From: Actinoplanes couchii | GTDB lineage: Bacteria > Actinomycetota > Actinomycetes > Mycobacteriales > Micromonosporaceae | Assembly (NCBI RefSeq): GCF_016862075.1 | Contig: NZ_BOMG01000051.1 | Span: 62,001-126,000, forward strand | Reading direction: 5' to 3' | DNA length: 64,000 nucleotides | Shown: one piece after another, positions 44,590 to 53,664 of the stretch | How positions within the stretch are numbered: position 1 is the stretch's first letter | Layout of the letters: the number at the start of each line of letters is the position of its first letter | The notes under the pieces: model-generated | Told to the model about the DNA's origin: nothing | What the model saw: only the letters and a program-made list of their open reading frames with translations | The model's database searches: none | Program-made: the position numbers and the translations under genes

Positions 44590-45110
44590 TCCATCGACTC
44601 TAACGACAGCTCCGGACGTGATCGCACCCCGGCGAGGTCCGCGGCCGGGCCGGGCGTGTCCAGCAGCGCCGCGATCGGGCCGTGACCAGGCAGTTCGGCG
44701 TCCGGGTCGACGGCGAGCCACGGGGCCAGGACGAACGCCCGCAGGTGCGCGCGCGGATGCGGCAGCGTCAGCTCGGGGTCGTCGTCGAGCACCGGCCGGT
44801 CGCCGTCCCAGACCGCGATCACGTCCACGTCCAGGGTGCGCGGGCCGAAGCGACGGTCCGGGTCGCGGACCCGGCCTTCGGCCCGTTCGCACGCCTGGGC
44901 GCGGGTCAGCCAGTCCCGGGCGGTCGCGGCCGGGTCGTCCATCAGGACCACGGCATTGAGGTACGACGGTTGAGCGCTGTCTCCCCACGGCGGCGTCTCG
45001 TAGACGCCGGAGACCCGGACCAGCCCGGGGCCCAGGGAGCGGACCGCGGCGCGCAGGTGGGCCAGGCGGTCGCCGAGGTTCGCGCCCAGCGACAGGACGG
45101 CGCGGGTCAC
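44586..45110 (-). CDS. folK: 6-hydroxymethyl-7,8-dihydropterin pyrophosphokinase
   Basis: FolK activates dihydropterin with ATP for folate synthesis. The 174-residue protein shows VLSLGANLGDRLAHL, SGVYETPPWG, SYLNAVV, and the catalytic RRFGPRTLDVDVI with LTLPHPRAHLRAFVLAPW. GTG 45110 overlaps the folB stop (GTGA), and its own stop overlaps the DUF3180 start, giving tight coupling. Confidence 0.96.
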   Translation of the reverse strand: MTRAVLSLGANLGDRLAHLRAAVRSLGPGLVRVSGVYETPPWGDSAQPSYLNAVVLMDDPAATARDWLTRAQACERAEGRVRDPDRRFGPRTLDVDVIAVWDGDRPVLDDDPELTLPHPRAHLRAFVLAPWLAVDPDAELPGHGPIAALLDTPGPAADLAGVRSRPELSLESME

Positions 45111-45556
45111 TGCTCCTCCCCCGCGCCCCGGCTCTCTTCCGCGGGCCGGCTGTCCTCCCTCGCGCCCCGGCTCTCTCCAGCGCGCCGGCTGTTCTCCCCC
45201 GCACTCCGGCTCATGGTGACGGCCACGTCGGCGAACTCGTGCGGGATCGGGGCCTGTGGCTTGTGCACGGTCACCTCGGCCGCGGTCACCCGTGGGTCGG
45301 CCAGGCAGACGTCGAGCAGGCGGTCGGCGAGGCGCTCCAGGAGGTTCACCGGCTCGCCGGTCAGCACGCCGACCAGGGCGCCGGCCAGTTCGCCGTAGTG
45401 CACGGTGTCGGCTACGTCGTCACTGGCGGCCGCTGGGGCCAGGTCCAGATCCAGGGTCACGTCCACCACGAAGTCCTGGCCCTGTTCGCGTTCGAAGTCG
45501 TAGACGCCGTGGTTGCCCCGGGCACGCAGCCCGCTCAGCGTGATCCGTCCGGTCAT
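45107..45556 (-). CDS. folB: Dihydroneopterin aldolase with repeat-rich C-terminal tail
   Basis: FolB cleaves dihydroneopterin. The core (about 118 residues) has ITLSGLRARGNHGVYDFE, QDFVVDVTLDLDL, DTVHYGEL, NLLERLADRLLD and the catalytic lysine in VTVHKPQAPIP. A 31-residue tail follows, made of Ser/Arg/Glu repeats (units like RAGESRGAREDSRPAEESRG), which other FolB proteins lack. It looks like another in-frame repeat growth at a gene end. ATG 45556. It is downstream of folP across a repeat-filled gap. Confidence 0.95.
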   Translation of the reverse strand: MTGRITLSGLRARGNHGVYDFEREQGQDFVVDVTLDLDLAPAAASDDVADTVHYGELAGALVGVLTGEPVNLLERLADRLLDVCLADPRVTAAEVTVHKPQAPIPHEFADVAVTMSRSAGENSRRAGESRGAREDSRPAEESRGAGEEQ

Positions 45557-45803
45557 CGGTTCTCCCCGTCGTCGGTGGCGCCGTATTGATGATCGTTCGC
45601 GTTCCGGTGCTCACCGCGCCACGGAAGACGATCCTTGCTTTTGTACGGTTGTCGGCGCGTACCGGAAGATGGTCCTTGATCTTGTCCGGGTTTGGGTCCG
45701 GGTTCTTGTCCGGGTTTTGCGTCGCCTCTGACCGTGTCGTCTCTGACCGTGTCGTCTCTGACCGTGTCGTCTCTGACCGCGGCGGCTCTGACCGCGGCGG
45801 CTC
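45557..45803. repeat. folP-folB gap with 15-bp minisatellite (45726-45806)
   Basis: Six units with a 15-bp period (landmark CTCTGACC at 45726, 45741, 45756, 45771 and 45786; CTCTCACC at 45801) run straight into the folP stop codon (45804-45806). The last unit therefore includes the stop itself. The rest of the gap (45557-45725) shows short degenerate TTGTCCGG units. No gene seen. Confidence 0.85.
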
Positions 45804-46685
45804 TCACCCGGTGGCGGGGAAGCGGGGGGCGCCGGTCGCGTGCCAGACCGCCAGGGCGTCGGCTGTCGCGCGCACCTCGTGGACCCGGACGCCCCAGGCG
45901 CCGGCGGCGACCGCCAGCAGAGAGGTGGCCAGGGTCGCCGACTCGCGGCCGTCCACCGGGCGCGGCGTGCCGTCCGGGCCGGCGAGCAACCGGCCCAGGT
46001 AGGTCTTGCGGCTGGCGGCGAAGAGCACCGGGAAACCGAGATCGACCAGATCACTCAGGTGGGCGCTGAGGGCCCAGTTGTGCTCGGGCAGCTTGGCGAA
46101 ACCGAGGCCCGGATCCAGGACGATCATGGCCGGGTCGACACCCGCGGCGATCGCCTCGTCGGCGCGGGCCCGCAGCTCGTCCCGGACCTCGGCGACCACG
46201 TCCTGGTAGACGGCCAGCTTCTGCATGTCCCGGGAGTGCCCGCGCCAGTGCATCAGGATCCAGGGGCAGCCGGCGGCGGCCGCGACCGATGCCATGGCCG
46301 GGTCGGCGAGTCCGCCGGAGACGTCGTTGATCACCACGGCGCCGGCGGCGAGGGCGGCCTCGGCGACGGCGGCCCGGGTGGTGTCGATGCTGACCGGTAC
46401 GCCCTGGGCGAACAAGCGGGTGATCACCGGAACCACCCGGGCGATCTCGGTCTCCGCGTCCACCCGGCCCGCGCCCGGCCTGGTCGATTCGCCACCTACG
46501 TCGATGACGTGGGCACCTTGCCGAAAAAGTGCGACGCCGTGCTGAACCGCGGCTTCGAGGTCGGTGTATCTACCACCGTCAGAGAACGAGTCCGGCGTGA
46601 CGTTGAGGACACCCATCACGACCGGGTGATCCCGGCGGAGCAGCTCAGCCCCTGTGAGCTGCGACTCTGTCGGCGAAGTGGACAC
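45804..46685 (-). CDS. folP: Dihydropteroate synthase
   Basis: FolP joins pterin pyrophosphate and p-aminobenzoate; it is the sulphonamide target. The 293-residue TIM barrel has MGVLNVTPDSFSDGG, GAHVIDVGGESTRPGA, VINDVSGG, ILMHWRG and the late catalytic ASRKTYLGRLLAG. GTG 46685 begins 6 nt after a -10-like TACTCT, so the mRNA is probably leaderless. It is separated from folE-ftsH by the 15-kb secretion block, whereas in other actinobacteria folE and folP are close. Confidence 0.96.
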   Translation of the reverse strand: MSTSPTESQLTGAELLRRDHPVVMGVLNVTPDSFSDGGRYTDLEAAVQHGVALFRQGAHVIDVGGESTRPGAGRVDAETEIARVVPVITRLFAQGVPVSIDTTRAAVAEAALAAGAVVINDVSGGLADPAMASVAAAAGCPWILMHWRGHSRDMQKLAVYQDVVAEVRDELRARADEAIAAGVDPAMIVLDPGLGFAKLPEHNWALSAHLSDLVDLGFPVLFAASRKTYLGRLLAGPDGTPRPVDGRESATLATSLLAVAAGAWGVRVHEVRATADALAVWHATGAPRFPATG

Positions 46686-46691
46686 AGGGAA

Positions 46692-46697
46692 AGAGTA
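46692..46697 (-). promoter_or_regulatory. -10 element of folP (leaderless)
   Basis: TACTCT on the minus strand ends 6 nt before the folP GTG. No ribosome site fits in between. A near-consensus LexA-type box lies 14 bp further upstream and overlaps the place of the -35. Confidence 0.5.
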
Positions 46698-46711
46698 GGG
46701 GCAGCGGTGAT

Positions 46712-46727
46712 TCGAACACGTGTACGA
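46712..46727. promoter_or_regulatory. SOS (LexA)-box-like palindrome
   Basis: TCGAAC-ACGT-GTACGA matches the actinobacterial LexA consensus TCGAAC-N4-GTTCGA in 11 of 12 fixed positions. It overlaps the expected folP -35 region and lies upstream of the secretion operon. Binding is not shown. Confidence 0.45.
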
Positions 46728-46793
46728 TGCCACGTGACCGAGATTCATGCACTCCTTCACCTTGGGTAACGAAACGGGCGCTTGTTGCTCGCA

Positions 46794-46808
46794 AGTACGG
46801 GCCGTACT
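46794..46808. promoter_or_regulatory. Perfect palindrome upstream of the secretion operon
   Basis: AGTACGG-G-CCGTACT has two exact 7-bp arms around one base, 173 bp upstream of the first secretion gene. It has the form of an operator. No regulator gene is in the block. Confidence 0.4.
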
Positions 46809-46939
46809 CTTCGGAACTGGGCATCATGAAGTGACCGAAGAGAGCAGAGACGAGCATGGCAGTGCCCGAACGGCTCACTCGACGCGGTGGGTCAGAGGTA
46901 GCACCATATGGGCGTTGCCGTACGGCTTCACAACTGCAG

Positions 46940-46967
46940 CGTGTCCGTACCCCCCATACCGGACACG
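46940..46967 (+). promoter_or_regulatory. Hairpin touching the ribosome site of the first secretion gene
   Basis: CGTGTCCG (46940-46947) and CGGACACG (46960-46967) form a perfect 8-bp stem with a 12-nt loop. The right arm ends on the first G of the GGGGAGG ribosome site (46967-46973) of the 46981 gene. It could limit translation or act as an attenuator. Confidence 0.4.
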
Positions 46968-46980
46968 GGGAGGTTTACCG

Positions 46981-47244
46981 ATGATCGCCACCGAGCTCGT
47001 CATTCTGGCGGCTGAGCCGACAGGCAGCATCAACACCGAAGGCATCGTCACCTTCTTCGCGAGCAACATCGCACCGATCCTGCTCGCGGTGCTCGGCGTG
47101 ATCTTCATCGGTCGCGCCGGCCGTGGCGAGATCTCGAAGGTCCTCACCAGCTCGGCGATCGCGATCGTGGGCCTGGCGTTCATCGCCGGCGCGGCCACGC
47201 TCTTCTTCGTCGGCGAGTCGATCATCGACCTGATCTTCAACTGA
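46981..47244 (+). CDS. Pilin-like two-helix membrane protein (VirB2/TrbC-like)
   Basis: An 87-residue protein with a short N-terminus and two membrane helices (about 26-43, FFASNIAPILLAVLGVIFIG; about 55-76, SSAIAIVGLAFIAGAATLFF) joined by a short basic loop (RAGRGEISK). This size and shape match VirB2/TrbC pilin-like subunits, as does its place first in an operon before VirB3- and VirB4-like genes. Sequence alone would not decide this. ATG 46981 follows GGGGAGG. In a Gram-positive cell it would form a channel part rather than a long pilus. Confidence 0.6.
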   Translation: MIATELVILAAEPTGSINTEGIVTFFASNIAPILLAVLGVIFIGRAGRGEISKVLTSSAIAIVGLAFIAGAATLFFVGESIIDLIFN

Positions 47245-47245
47245 G

Positions 47246-47608
47246 ATGCGGCTCCGGACCGACGACGACATCTACCGGGCGCGCCTGGTCTATCTCGGCC
47301 CGCCCGGGTACACCCTGCCCATTCATCTGCCGTACGCGCAGTACGGGATGTTCGTGGTCCTGGTGCCGCTCTTCATGGTCATCCACTACCTGATCACGCT
47401 CGAGTTCGACCCGTTCCCGGCCTGGGAGATATCGCTGGCCATGGTGTCGACGTCGTACGTGTTCCGCCATGTCGACCCGGACCGCCCGGCCCGCGTCGTC
47501 ATCCGCACCGCGCTCACCGACTGGCGCCGCACCCGCGAGCCCGCCGTGGAGCAACGCGATCCGAGACTCGTCGCCACTCGCATCCGCGTCCGGGAGGAGT
47601 TGGTATGA
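47246..47608 (+). CDS. VirB3/PrgI-like membrane protein
   Basis: A 120-residue protein with one or two adjacent membrane helices (about residues 32-60, YGMFVVLVPLFMVIHYLITL and PAWEISLAMVSTSYVF) and a basic cytoplasmic C-terminus. It starts one base after the pilin-like gene stop and lies directly before the VirB4 gene, the usual place of VirB3/PrgI proteins, which anchor the ATPase to the membrane. Its assignment rests on size, topology and order. Confidence 0.55.
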   Translation: MRLRTDDDIYRARLVYLGPPGYTLPIHLPYAQYGMFVVLVPLFMVIHYLITLEFDPFPAWEISLAMVSTSYVFRHVDPDRPARVVIRTALTDWRRTREPAVEQRDPRLVATRIRVREELV

Positions 47609-47645
47609 CCAGTTGCCAGGTCGTCCGCGCACACGAGGTCCACGC

Positions 47646-50600
47646 ATGACCGGACCCCATCCGCACGGGCATCCCCGGGCGGACGCCTCGTCCCGGGACA
47701 GGCAGAGTAACGGTGTGCGTTCGGACAACTACTCTTCGCCCGGTTCGCTCGACGACGCCGAGGAACTCGTCGCCGCGCCCGGCCACGGTGGAGTGGGTGT
47801 GTTCCAGGCGCCGCAGCCGGTGCGCCCGCGACCCTCCGGCCTGGAGGGCGACATGGACATCGACTCGCCCTTCCTTGATCTCTTCGGTGGCGGACCGGCT
47901 CCCCGGAAGAGTGATCCTTTCCCGACGGTCGCCCCCGATCCGGTGCCTTCTGCTCCGGTCCGGCCGGTTTCCGCCGCGCCCGTCTCCACACCTCCGGCCC
48001 GTCCCGTCTCCGCGCCGCCGGCACGCCCGGTCTCGGCGCCTCCGGTCCGTCCGCTTCCCGAGCCTGCGGCCCGCCCCGTCTCGGTGTCGCCGGCCCAGGC
48101 TGCCCCGGTCGCTCCGGCGCCGGTCACTCCGGAGCCCTTCCGGTCGCCCGCTCCCGAGGCCTTCCGGTCGCCCGCTCCTGAGGCTTTCCGTTCGCTCGCT
48201 CCTGAGCGTCCCCGTGAGTCCGCGCCCGAGCGGTCGCGTGAGTCCTTCACCCGGGCGCCGGTCGGGCCGGAACCCGACTTCTTCCAGGAGAACGGGAACG
48301 GGCGGCACACCCTGCCGCTGGAAGGCGAGCCGCCGCCGGCCGACGACGAGTGGACCGACTTCGAGGACTGGCCGCCGCAGGCCGGGCGGACCACCTCGGC
48401 GCCGCTGTGGGACGACACCCCCGCGCCACTGGCCGCCGCGCCCGCCACGACCGCCCCCGCGCCGCTGCCGGTACCCGTACCGGAGAAGGCACCGGCCCGT
48501 CGCCGGGAGAAGGCTCCGGCGAAACGCAAGGAGCCGAAGGAGCCGAAAGCCGCTCCGCTGCGGCCGCAGAAGCTCAAGTTCAACGACCGCGACCCCAGCG
48601 TCGAGCTGGCGATCAGCGAGATCGCCGGGCACCTGACGTTCACCCAGAGCACCGTGACGGCCTGGTACTACCTGCCCGAGGTGCGCTGGGCCTTCCGGCC
48701 GGACGCGGAGCGCGAGGCGCTGCTCAGCGCCATCTCCGAGCAGTACGCCGGGCTGGCCGGGTTCCGGCTGCACCTGCGCCGGACCACGCGCCCGTTCCCG
48801 GCCGACGAGTGGGCCCGCACGGTCGACTCGTTCACCGCCAAGCCGCTGCCCGACGTGCACGGCTCCACCTCCTGGTCGGACCACCTGGTCGCGGCCCAGC
48901 GGCACCTGCTGTCGGTCAATCACGCCGAGGGCCAGACGTTCCTCGGCGTGACCTTCGCCCGGCGCTCGCTGGGTGACACGCTCTCCGAGCGGATCCTGCG
49001 TACGTTCGGCAAGGGCACCTCCGACGGGGAGCGGCGCAAACTCGGCCGGACCGTGGAACAGTTCGACGAGGTGCTCAACGCGTTCGGCATGCGCGGGCGA
49101 CGGGTCACCCCGCAGGAACTGGAATGGTTGCTCTACCGGTCGGTGGCGCTCGGCATGGCCCCGCCCGGGCTCCTCTCCCCCATCTCCAACGGGCACTGGG
49201 AGACCGGCGACCTGCTCGCGCTCACCGAGGCGGTCGAGCGGTACCGCACGCCGTACGGCTCGACGGTGAAGCTCGTCAACCGGATGACCGGCGAGGAACG
49301 GCACGTCGCCGTCCTGTCCGTCGGCCGGATGGAGCCACTGGAGATCCCGGAGAAACACGAGCCGTGGATGCACTTCCACGAGCGGCTGCCCTGGCCGATG
49401 GAACTCTCCTCCCGGATCGACATCCTCGGCTCCAACAGCTCGTTCAAGAATCTCGAGCACCGGCTGCGGATGATCCGGTCCCAGCAGCTCGACTACGCCG
49501 AGCACGGCATCGACGCGCCGCCGGAACTGGAGCGGCTCGCCAAACGTGCCCTGGTGATCGGCGACGAGATGACCACCGGCCTGCCCACCGACTCGGCCCG
49601 GGCACACGGCTGGCACCGGATCGCGGTCGGCGGCGCCACCCGCGAAGAATGCCTGGAACGGGCCCGGCGGCTCATCCAGCTCTACTCGCGCGAGCTGCGG
49701 ATCTCACTGCAGCACCCGAAGAACCAGGACCAGCTGGCCCGCGAGTTCATCCCCGGCGAACCGATCGCCAACACCGGTTACGTCCGCCGGATGCCGGTCA
49801 AGCTGCTGGCCGCCGCCCTGCCACAGGCCGCCTCCAACGTCGGTGACCGGCGTGGGGACCTGATCGGGCGTACCGCGGGAACCTGCCGGCGGCCGGTCTT
49901 CCTGGACCTGCACTTCCCGATGGAAGTGCGCGAGCGTTCCGGACTCGGCGTGTTCGTGGCCGAGCCCGGAGGCGGCAAGTCGACCCTGATGGGCGCCCTC
50001 GGCTACCTGAACGCCCGCCGAGGTGTCCAGGTGACCCTGCTCGACCCGTCCGGCCCGCTGGCCCGGCTGTGCCAGATGCCGGAACTCCGGCCGTACTCGC
50101 GGGTGCTCAACCTGACCGGTTCCGAACAGGGGACGCTGGCGCCGTACTCGCTGATCCCGACCCCGGTACGGGCCGAGTTCCCGACCGGGCCGGCCGGCGA
50201 CCGGGAGTACGAGATCGCCGTCTCCAACGCCCGCGCCGAACGCCGCATGCTCGTCCAGGACATCTGCTCGATGCTGGTGCCGCCGCAGGTCGCCAAGGAG
50301 GCGTCCACCGCGACCCTGCTCCGGCACGCCGTCCGGCAGGTGCCCGCCGAGGAGACGTCGACGCTGGACGACGTCGTGCGTACCCTCCAGGGTCTCGACG
50401 ACGAGGGCCGCGAACTCGCCAACCTGCTCCTGGACACCGCAGAGATGCCGCTGGCGATGCTCTTCTTCGGCCACCCGCCGCCGCACCTGCTCGGCGCCGA
50501 CTCCGCCCTCACCGTGATCACCATGGCCGGGCTGCGACTGCCCGACCTCAAGATCGAGCGTGAGTACTGGTCGGCCGAGGAGTCCCTGGCCCTGCCGATG

Positions 50601-51122
50601 CTGCACACCGCGCACCGGCTCGCCGTCCGCCGCTGCTACGGCGGCTCGATGACGTCCCGCAAGATGGTCGGCCTGGACGAGGCCCACTTCATGGAAGGCT
50701 GGCGGTCCGGCCGCTCCTTCCTGGTACGCCTCGCCCGCGACTCCCGTAAATGGAACCTGGCCGCCCTCGTCGCCTCACAGAACCCGCGCGACATCCTCGG
50801 CCTCGACGTCCAGAACCTCGTCTCCACCGTCTTCGTCGGCCGGATCGCCGAGGACCAGGAGATCGCCTCCGAAGCGCTCCGGCTGCTGCGGGTTCCGGTC
50901 CACGACGGGTACGAGGCGACGCTGGCGTCCCTCTCCCAGGTTGACTCGTCCTCCCAGCAGCGACTCGGCTTCCGCGAGTTCGTGATGCGCGACGTGGACG
51001 GCCGGGTCCAGAAGGTACGTGTCGACGTGTCCTATGTCGACGGGTTGCTCGAACACCTGGATACGACACCGGGCGTGGTGCCACCGCAGGTGGTGCCTCT
51101 GCCGTCCGACCTGGAGGTCTGA
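47646..51122 (+). CDS. VirB4/TraE-type secretion ATPase with long disordered N-terminus
   Basis: A 1158-residue protein. Residues 1 to about 300 are Pro/Ala/Ser-rich with repeats (RPVSAPPA, EAFRSPAPEAFRSLAPE), then a Lys-rich bridge. Residues about 315-700 form the VirB4 N-terminal membrane-associated domain. The ATPase domain has Walker A EPGGGKST (773-780) and Walker B GLDEAHF (Asp1011, Glu1012), then VASQNPRDIL as the sensor-like region. It would power substrate transfer at the membrane. It resembles SCO6880-type actinobacterial ATPases. The ATG at 47646 is in frame, 37 bp after the previous stop; the upstream frame is a shadow. Confidence 0.85.
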   Translation: MTGPHPHGHPRADASSRDRQSNGVRSDNYSSPGSLDDAEELVAAPGHGGVGVFQAPQPVRPRPSGLEGDMDIDSPFLDLFGGGPAPRKSDPFPTVAPDPVPSAPVRPVSAAPVSTPPARPVSAPPARPVSAPPVRPLPEPAARPVSVSPAQAAPVAPAPVTPEPFRSPAPEAFRSPAPEAFRSLAPERPRESAPERSRESFTRAPVGPEPDFFQENGNGRHTLPLEGEPPPADDEWTDFEDWPPQAGRTTSAPLWDDTPAPLAAAPATTAPAPLPVPVPEKAPARRREKAPAKRKEPKEPKAAPLRPQKLKFNDRDPSVELAISEIAGHLTFTQSTVTAWYYLPEVRWAFRPDAEREALLSAISEQYAGLAGFRLHLRRTTRPFPADEWARTVDSFTAKPLPDVHGSTSWSDHLVAAQRHLLSVNHAEGQTFLGVTFARRSLGDTLSERILRTFGKGTSDGERRKLGRTVEQFDEVLNAFGMRGRRVTPQELEWLLYRSVALGMAPPGLLSPISNGHWETGDLLALTEAVERYRTPYGSTVKLVNRMTGEERHVAVLSVGRMEPLEIPEKHEPWMHFHERLPWPMELSSRIDILGSNSSFKNLEHRLRMIRSQQLDYAEHGIDAPPELERLAKRALVIGDEMTTGLPTDSARAHGWHRIAVGGATREECLERARRLIQLYSRELRISLQHPKNQDQLAREFIPGEPIANTGYVRRMPVKLLAAALPQAASNVGDRRGDLIGRTAGTCRRPVFLDLHFPMEVRERSGLGVFVAEPGGGKSTLMGALGYLNARRGVQVTLLDPSGPLARLCQMPELRPYSRVLNLTGSEQGTLAPYSLIPTPVRAEFPTGPAGDREYEIAVSNARAERRMLVQDICSMLVPPQVAKEASTATLLRHAVRQVPAEETSTLDDVVRTLQGLDDEGRELANLLLDTAEMPLAMLFFGHPPPHLLGADSALTVITMAGLRLPDLKIEREYWSAEESLALPMLHTAHRLAVRRCYGGSMTSRKMVGLDEAHFMEGWRSGRSFLVRLARDSRKWNLAALVASQNPRDILGLDVQNLVSTVFVGRIAEDQEIASEALRLLRVPVHDGYEATLASLSQVDSSSQQRLGFREFVMRDVDGRVQKVRVDVSYVDGLLEHLDTTPGVVPPQVVPLPSDLEV

Positions 51123-51123
51123 G

Positions 51124-53118
51124 ATGGTGCGGCGGGGGTTGGCGTTTCTCACGACGTTGTTCGTCCTGGTCGTCGCATCGATAGCCTGGGCGGTGGCATC
51201 ACCGTCCCCGGCTTCCGCCGCGCCGCCAGCCGGTCAGCTCTGCTCCGTGGAGGAGTGGGGCCAGGACATGGTCGGCTGCATCAAAGCCCTGCCGAAAGTC
51301 ACCGACTCGGCCACCAAGTGCCTGACGGCCCCGACCCCGAGCACACCTGACTCCGGTCTGGCCGGCTGGTTTGCCGAACGCCCCGCGTCCTCCACGCTGA
51401 ACGGACCGAAAGGCATCTACAGCAAGTACGGCTACGCGGGCTACACCTACACCACGTATGACCTGGACAGTGGCTGCGCCGCAACCCTGGTCGACCCCGA
51501 CTTCAAGATCGAGACCACTGTTGCCAACGGCGAGTTCATGATCGCCACCGCAATCGTCGGAGCCTCGAACGCTCTCCGGGAACGTGCTTGGGAGCCACAG
51601 AGTCTGTGGGGCTGGGCCGACACTCTGGTCGAGGAGACCACAGACGCCGTCTACAAGAAGGTCTTCACCGTCTTCGGCACGATCACCCTCGCCGTGATCG
51701 GTGTCTACCTGATCTGGCGGTCCCGCCAAGCCGAGATGGGCGCCGCCACCACGACGATCGGCTGGGCGCTACTCGTGATGGTCGCCGTCACCGCGATCGC
51801 GGCCTGGCCGGTGAAGTCTGCGAGCGTCGCCGATCAGACGTTGATCACCGGCCTCAGCGCTGTACACAGCGCGGTCGGTCCACGTCCACAGGACCAGAGC
51901 GCGAGCGAGTGCCGCCTCGGCTCAGCCGACGCCTGCAAGGATCAGCGGCCCCCGGCCGTCCGGGCCAGCGACACAGCTACCGACACCATGCTCTACCGCA
52001 ACTGGCTTCGCGGAATCCTCGGCTCCGCCGAGAGCGAGACGGCCAAGAAATACGGCCGGGCGCTCTACGACGCTCGTTCTCTGCAGTGGGACGAGGTGGA
52101 GAAGCTCCGCGCGAACCCGGAGACACGAGATGCTTTCCTGAAGGCGAAGAACGACCAGTGGCACACGGTGGCCGCACAGATCAAGACCGAAGACCCCGAG
52201 GCCTACCAGTACCTCCAGGGCATCAACGGCATGGATCGCATCGGCACCGGCTTCATCGCCATGCTGGCCGCGTTCATGTACGCGCTGTTCGACATCACCG
52301 CCTCGATCCTGGTCCTGCTCGGGTTCCTGATCTTCCGTTGGGCCGTCATCGCGGCTCCGCTCCTGGGAACGATCGGTCTCCTGCGTCCGGCCAGCGGTGG
52401 TATCCGGCGTCTCGGCAATGCGGTGGTCGCCGCCGTCTTCAACATCGCCATCTTCGGTACCGGAGCGGCGATCTACCTGTTTGCCGTCGACCTGATCATG
52501 AATACCTCGGGCCTACCTGGCTGGCTCCAGGTGGTGCTGGTCGGTCTGTGTGGCGTCGCGGGCTGGATCCTTCTCCGCCCCTACCGGCGCATTACCCAGC
52601 TCGGCGGCAAGGACGGCGCACGGGACATAGCCACTGGCGGCTCTTGGCGCCGAAGCTTCTTCCGAGACGTGCGGGAGGCTGCCAAGATCGACTCTGAGGG
52701 CGGCGACGGCCGGGACGGACGCAACGGCAGGGACGGCATCAGCAAGGGCACCCGCACTTTCGAACAGCGCAACCTCCGCCCCGAGGCGCGCCTGGAGGAT
52801 CCCGCACACGGGTCCGGGTCGCGGATCGAACGCACCGAGGTTGTCGCGGCGGGAAAGACGGCACGGCCCGACGGTAAAGAAACCGTCGTCCGGGATGGTG
52901 TCGTCCGCCGGGAGAACGTCGTCCGCCGGGAAGGTTCTTCGCCGTCGTCCCCCGAGAAGCCGCCGGCCCGGAGTGCTTCCCGGCGTGCGCGGGTCAGCCC
53001 CGACTGGGCCGAGCCCGATGTCACCGAGAAGCCCACGTCGTACTCGATCTACCGTCCGGAAACCCGCGCGACCACCGAGGAACCGGCGAGTCCGCGGGTG
53101 CGCTCCGAGACGAGGTGA
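51124..53118 (+). CDS. VirB6/TrbL-like polytopic membrane protein
   Basis: A 664-residue protein: a signal peptide (about 1-33, ending SPASAA), an outside N-domain of about 150 residues, then at least six membrane helices in two groups (about 180-230 and 370-495), and a basic, disordered cytoplasmic C-tail (about 510-664) with Arg/Asp/Glu repeats. VirB6/TrbL proteins form the inner-membrane channel; this topology and its place right after VirB4 fit. It starts one base after the VirB4 stop with GGAGG before it. Codon use looks somewhat less GC-rich than the neighbours (by eye). Confidence 0.65.
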   Translation: MVRRGLAFLTTLFVLVVASIAWAVASPSPASAAPPAGQLCSVEEWGQDMVGCIKALPKVTDSATKCLTAPTPSTPDSGLAGWFAERPASSTLNGPKGIYSKYGYAGYTYTTYDLDSGCAATLVDPDFKIETTVANGEFMIATAIVGASNALRERAWEPQSLWGWADTLVEETTDAVYKKVFTVFGTITLAVIGVYLIWRSRQAEMGAATTTIGWALLVMVAVTAIAAWPVKSASVADQTLITGLSAVHSAVGPRPQDQSASECRLGSADACKDQRPPAVRASDTATDTMLYRNWLRGILGSAESETAKKYGRALYDARSLQWDEVEKLRANPETRDAFLKAKNDQWHTVAAQIKTEDPEAYQYLQGINGMDRIGTGFIAMLAAFMYALFDITASILVLLGFLIFRWAVIAAPLLGTIGLLRPASGGIRRLGNAVVAAVFNIAIFGTGAAIYLFAVDLIMNTSGLPGWLQVVLVGLCGVAGWILLRPYRRITQLGGKDGARDIATGGSWRRSFFRDVREAAKIDSEGGDGRDGRNGRDGISKGTRTFEQRNLRPEARLEDPAHGSGSRIERTEVVAAGKTARPDGKETVVRDGVVRRENVVRREGSSPSSPEKPPARSASRRARVSPDWAEPDVTEKPTSYSIYRPETRATTEEPASPRVRSETR

Positions 53119-53121
53119 CGA

Positions 53122-53664
53122 ATGCCCCGATTGATCGAGCGTGGCCTCACCGGGATCTTCCGGTCGCGGTGGGGCATCGCCGTCGTCCTCACCGTCATCG
53201 TGCTGGCGGTGGTGGGGATCGGCCGGCTCTTCTCCGACGGCCTGGACTCCACGTCGCTGGGTAGCGAGAGCCCGCTCCCAGCGATCAGCGTCAACCCGTC
53301 GGACAACGACAGCGTGGTCTCGCCGGAACCACCGCCCACCCCGCGCACCAGTCCCGGCCGGGCTCAGCCCGAGGCGGTCGCCTACGCGTTCGCGTCGGCC
53401 TGGGTCTCCCACCAGGACGTCACCGCGAAGAAGTGGCTCACCCGCCTGCAGCCGAACTCGACCAAGAACCTCGAGGAGCAACTGCGTGAGGTCGACCCGT
53501 CCGCGGTTCCGGCGGACCGGGTGATCGGCCGGCCGACCCTGCTCGCGGTCACCGACACCATGGTGAACGCGACCGTGACCATGGACACCGGCAAGCTCGG
53601 CCTCCGGCTCGTCGCCCCGGACGGCTCCTGGCTTGTCGACGGCATCGATTGGGAGCCGGCGTGA
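53122..53664 (+). CDS. VirB8/TcpC-like bitopic protein
   Basis: A 180-residue protein: basic N-terminus, one membrane helix (about 19-37, IAVVLTVIVLAVVGIGRLF), a Ser/Pro linker and an outside domain of about 100 residues. The alternation AVAYAFASAWVSH...LLAVTDTMVNATVTMDT...SWLVDGIDWEP is typical of NTF2-like folds, as in VirB8/TcpC. It starts 3 bp after the VirB6-like gene. It probably scaffolds the channel through the cell wall. The NTF2 call is from pattern only. Confidence 0.55.
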   Translation: MPRLIERGLTGIFRSRWGIAVVLTVIVLAVVGIGRLFSDGLDSTSLGSESPLPAISVNPSDNDSVVSPEPPPTPRTSPGRAQPEAVAYAFASAWVSHQDVTAKKWLTRLQPNSTKNLEEQLREVDPSAVPADRVIGRPTLLAVTDTMVNATVTMDTGKLGLRLVAPDGSWLVDGIDWEPA

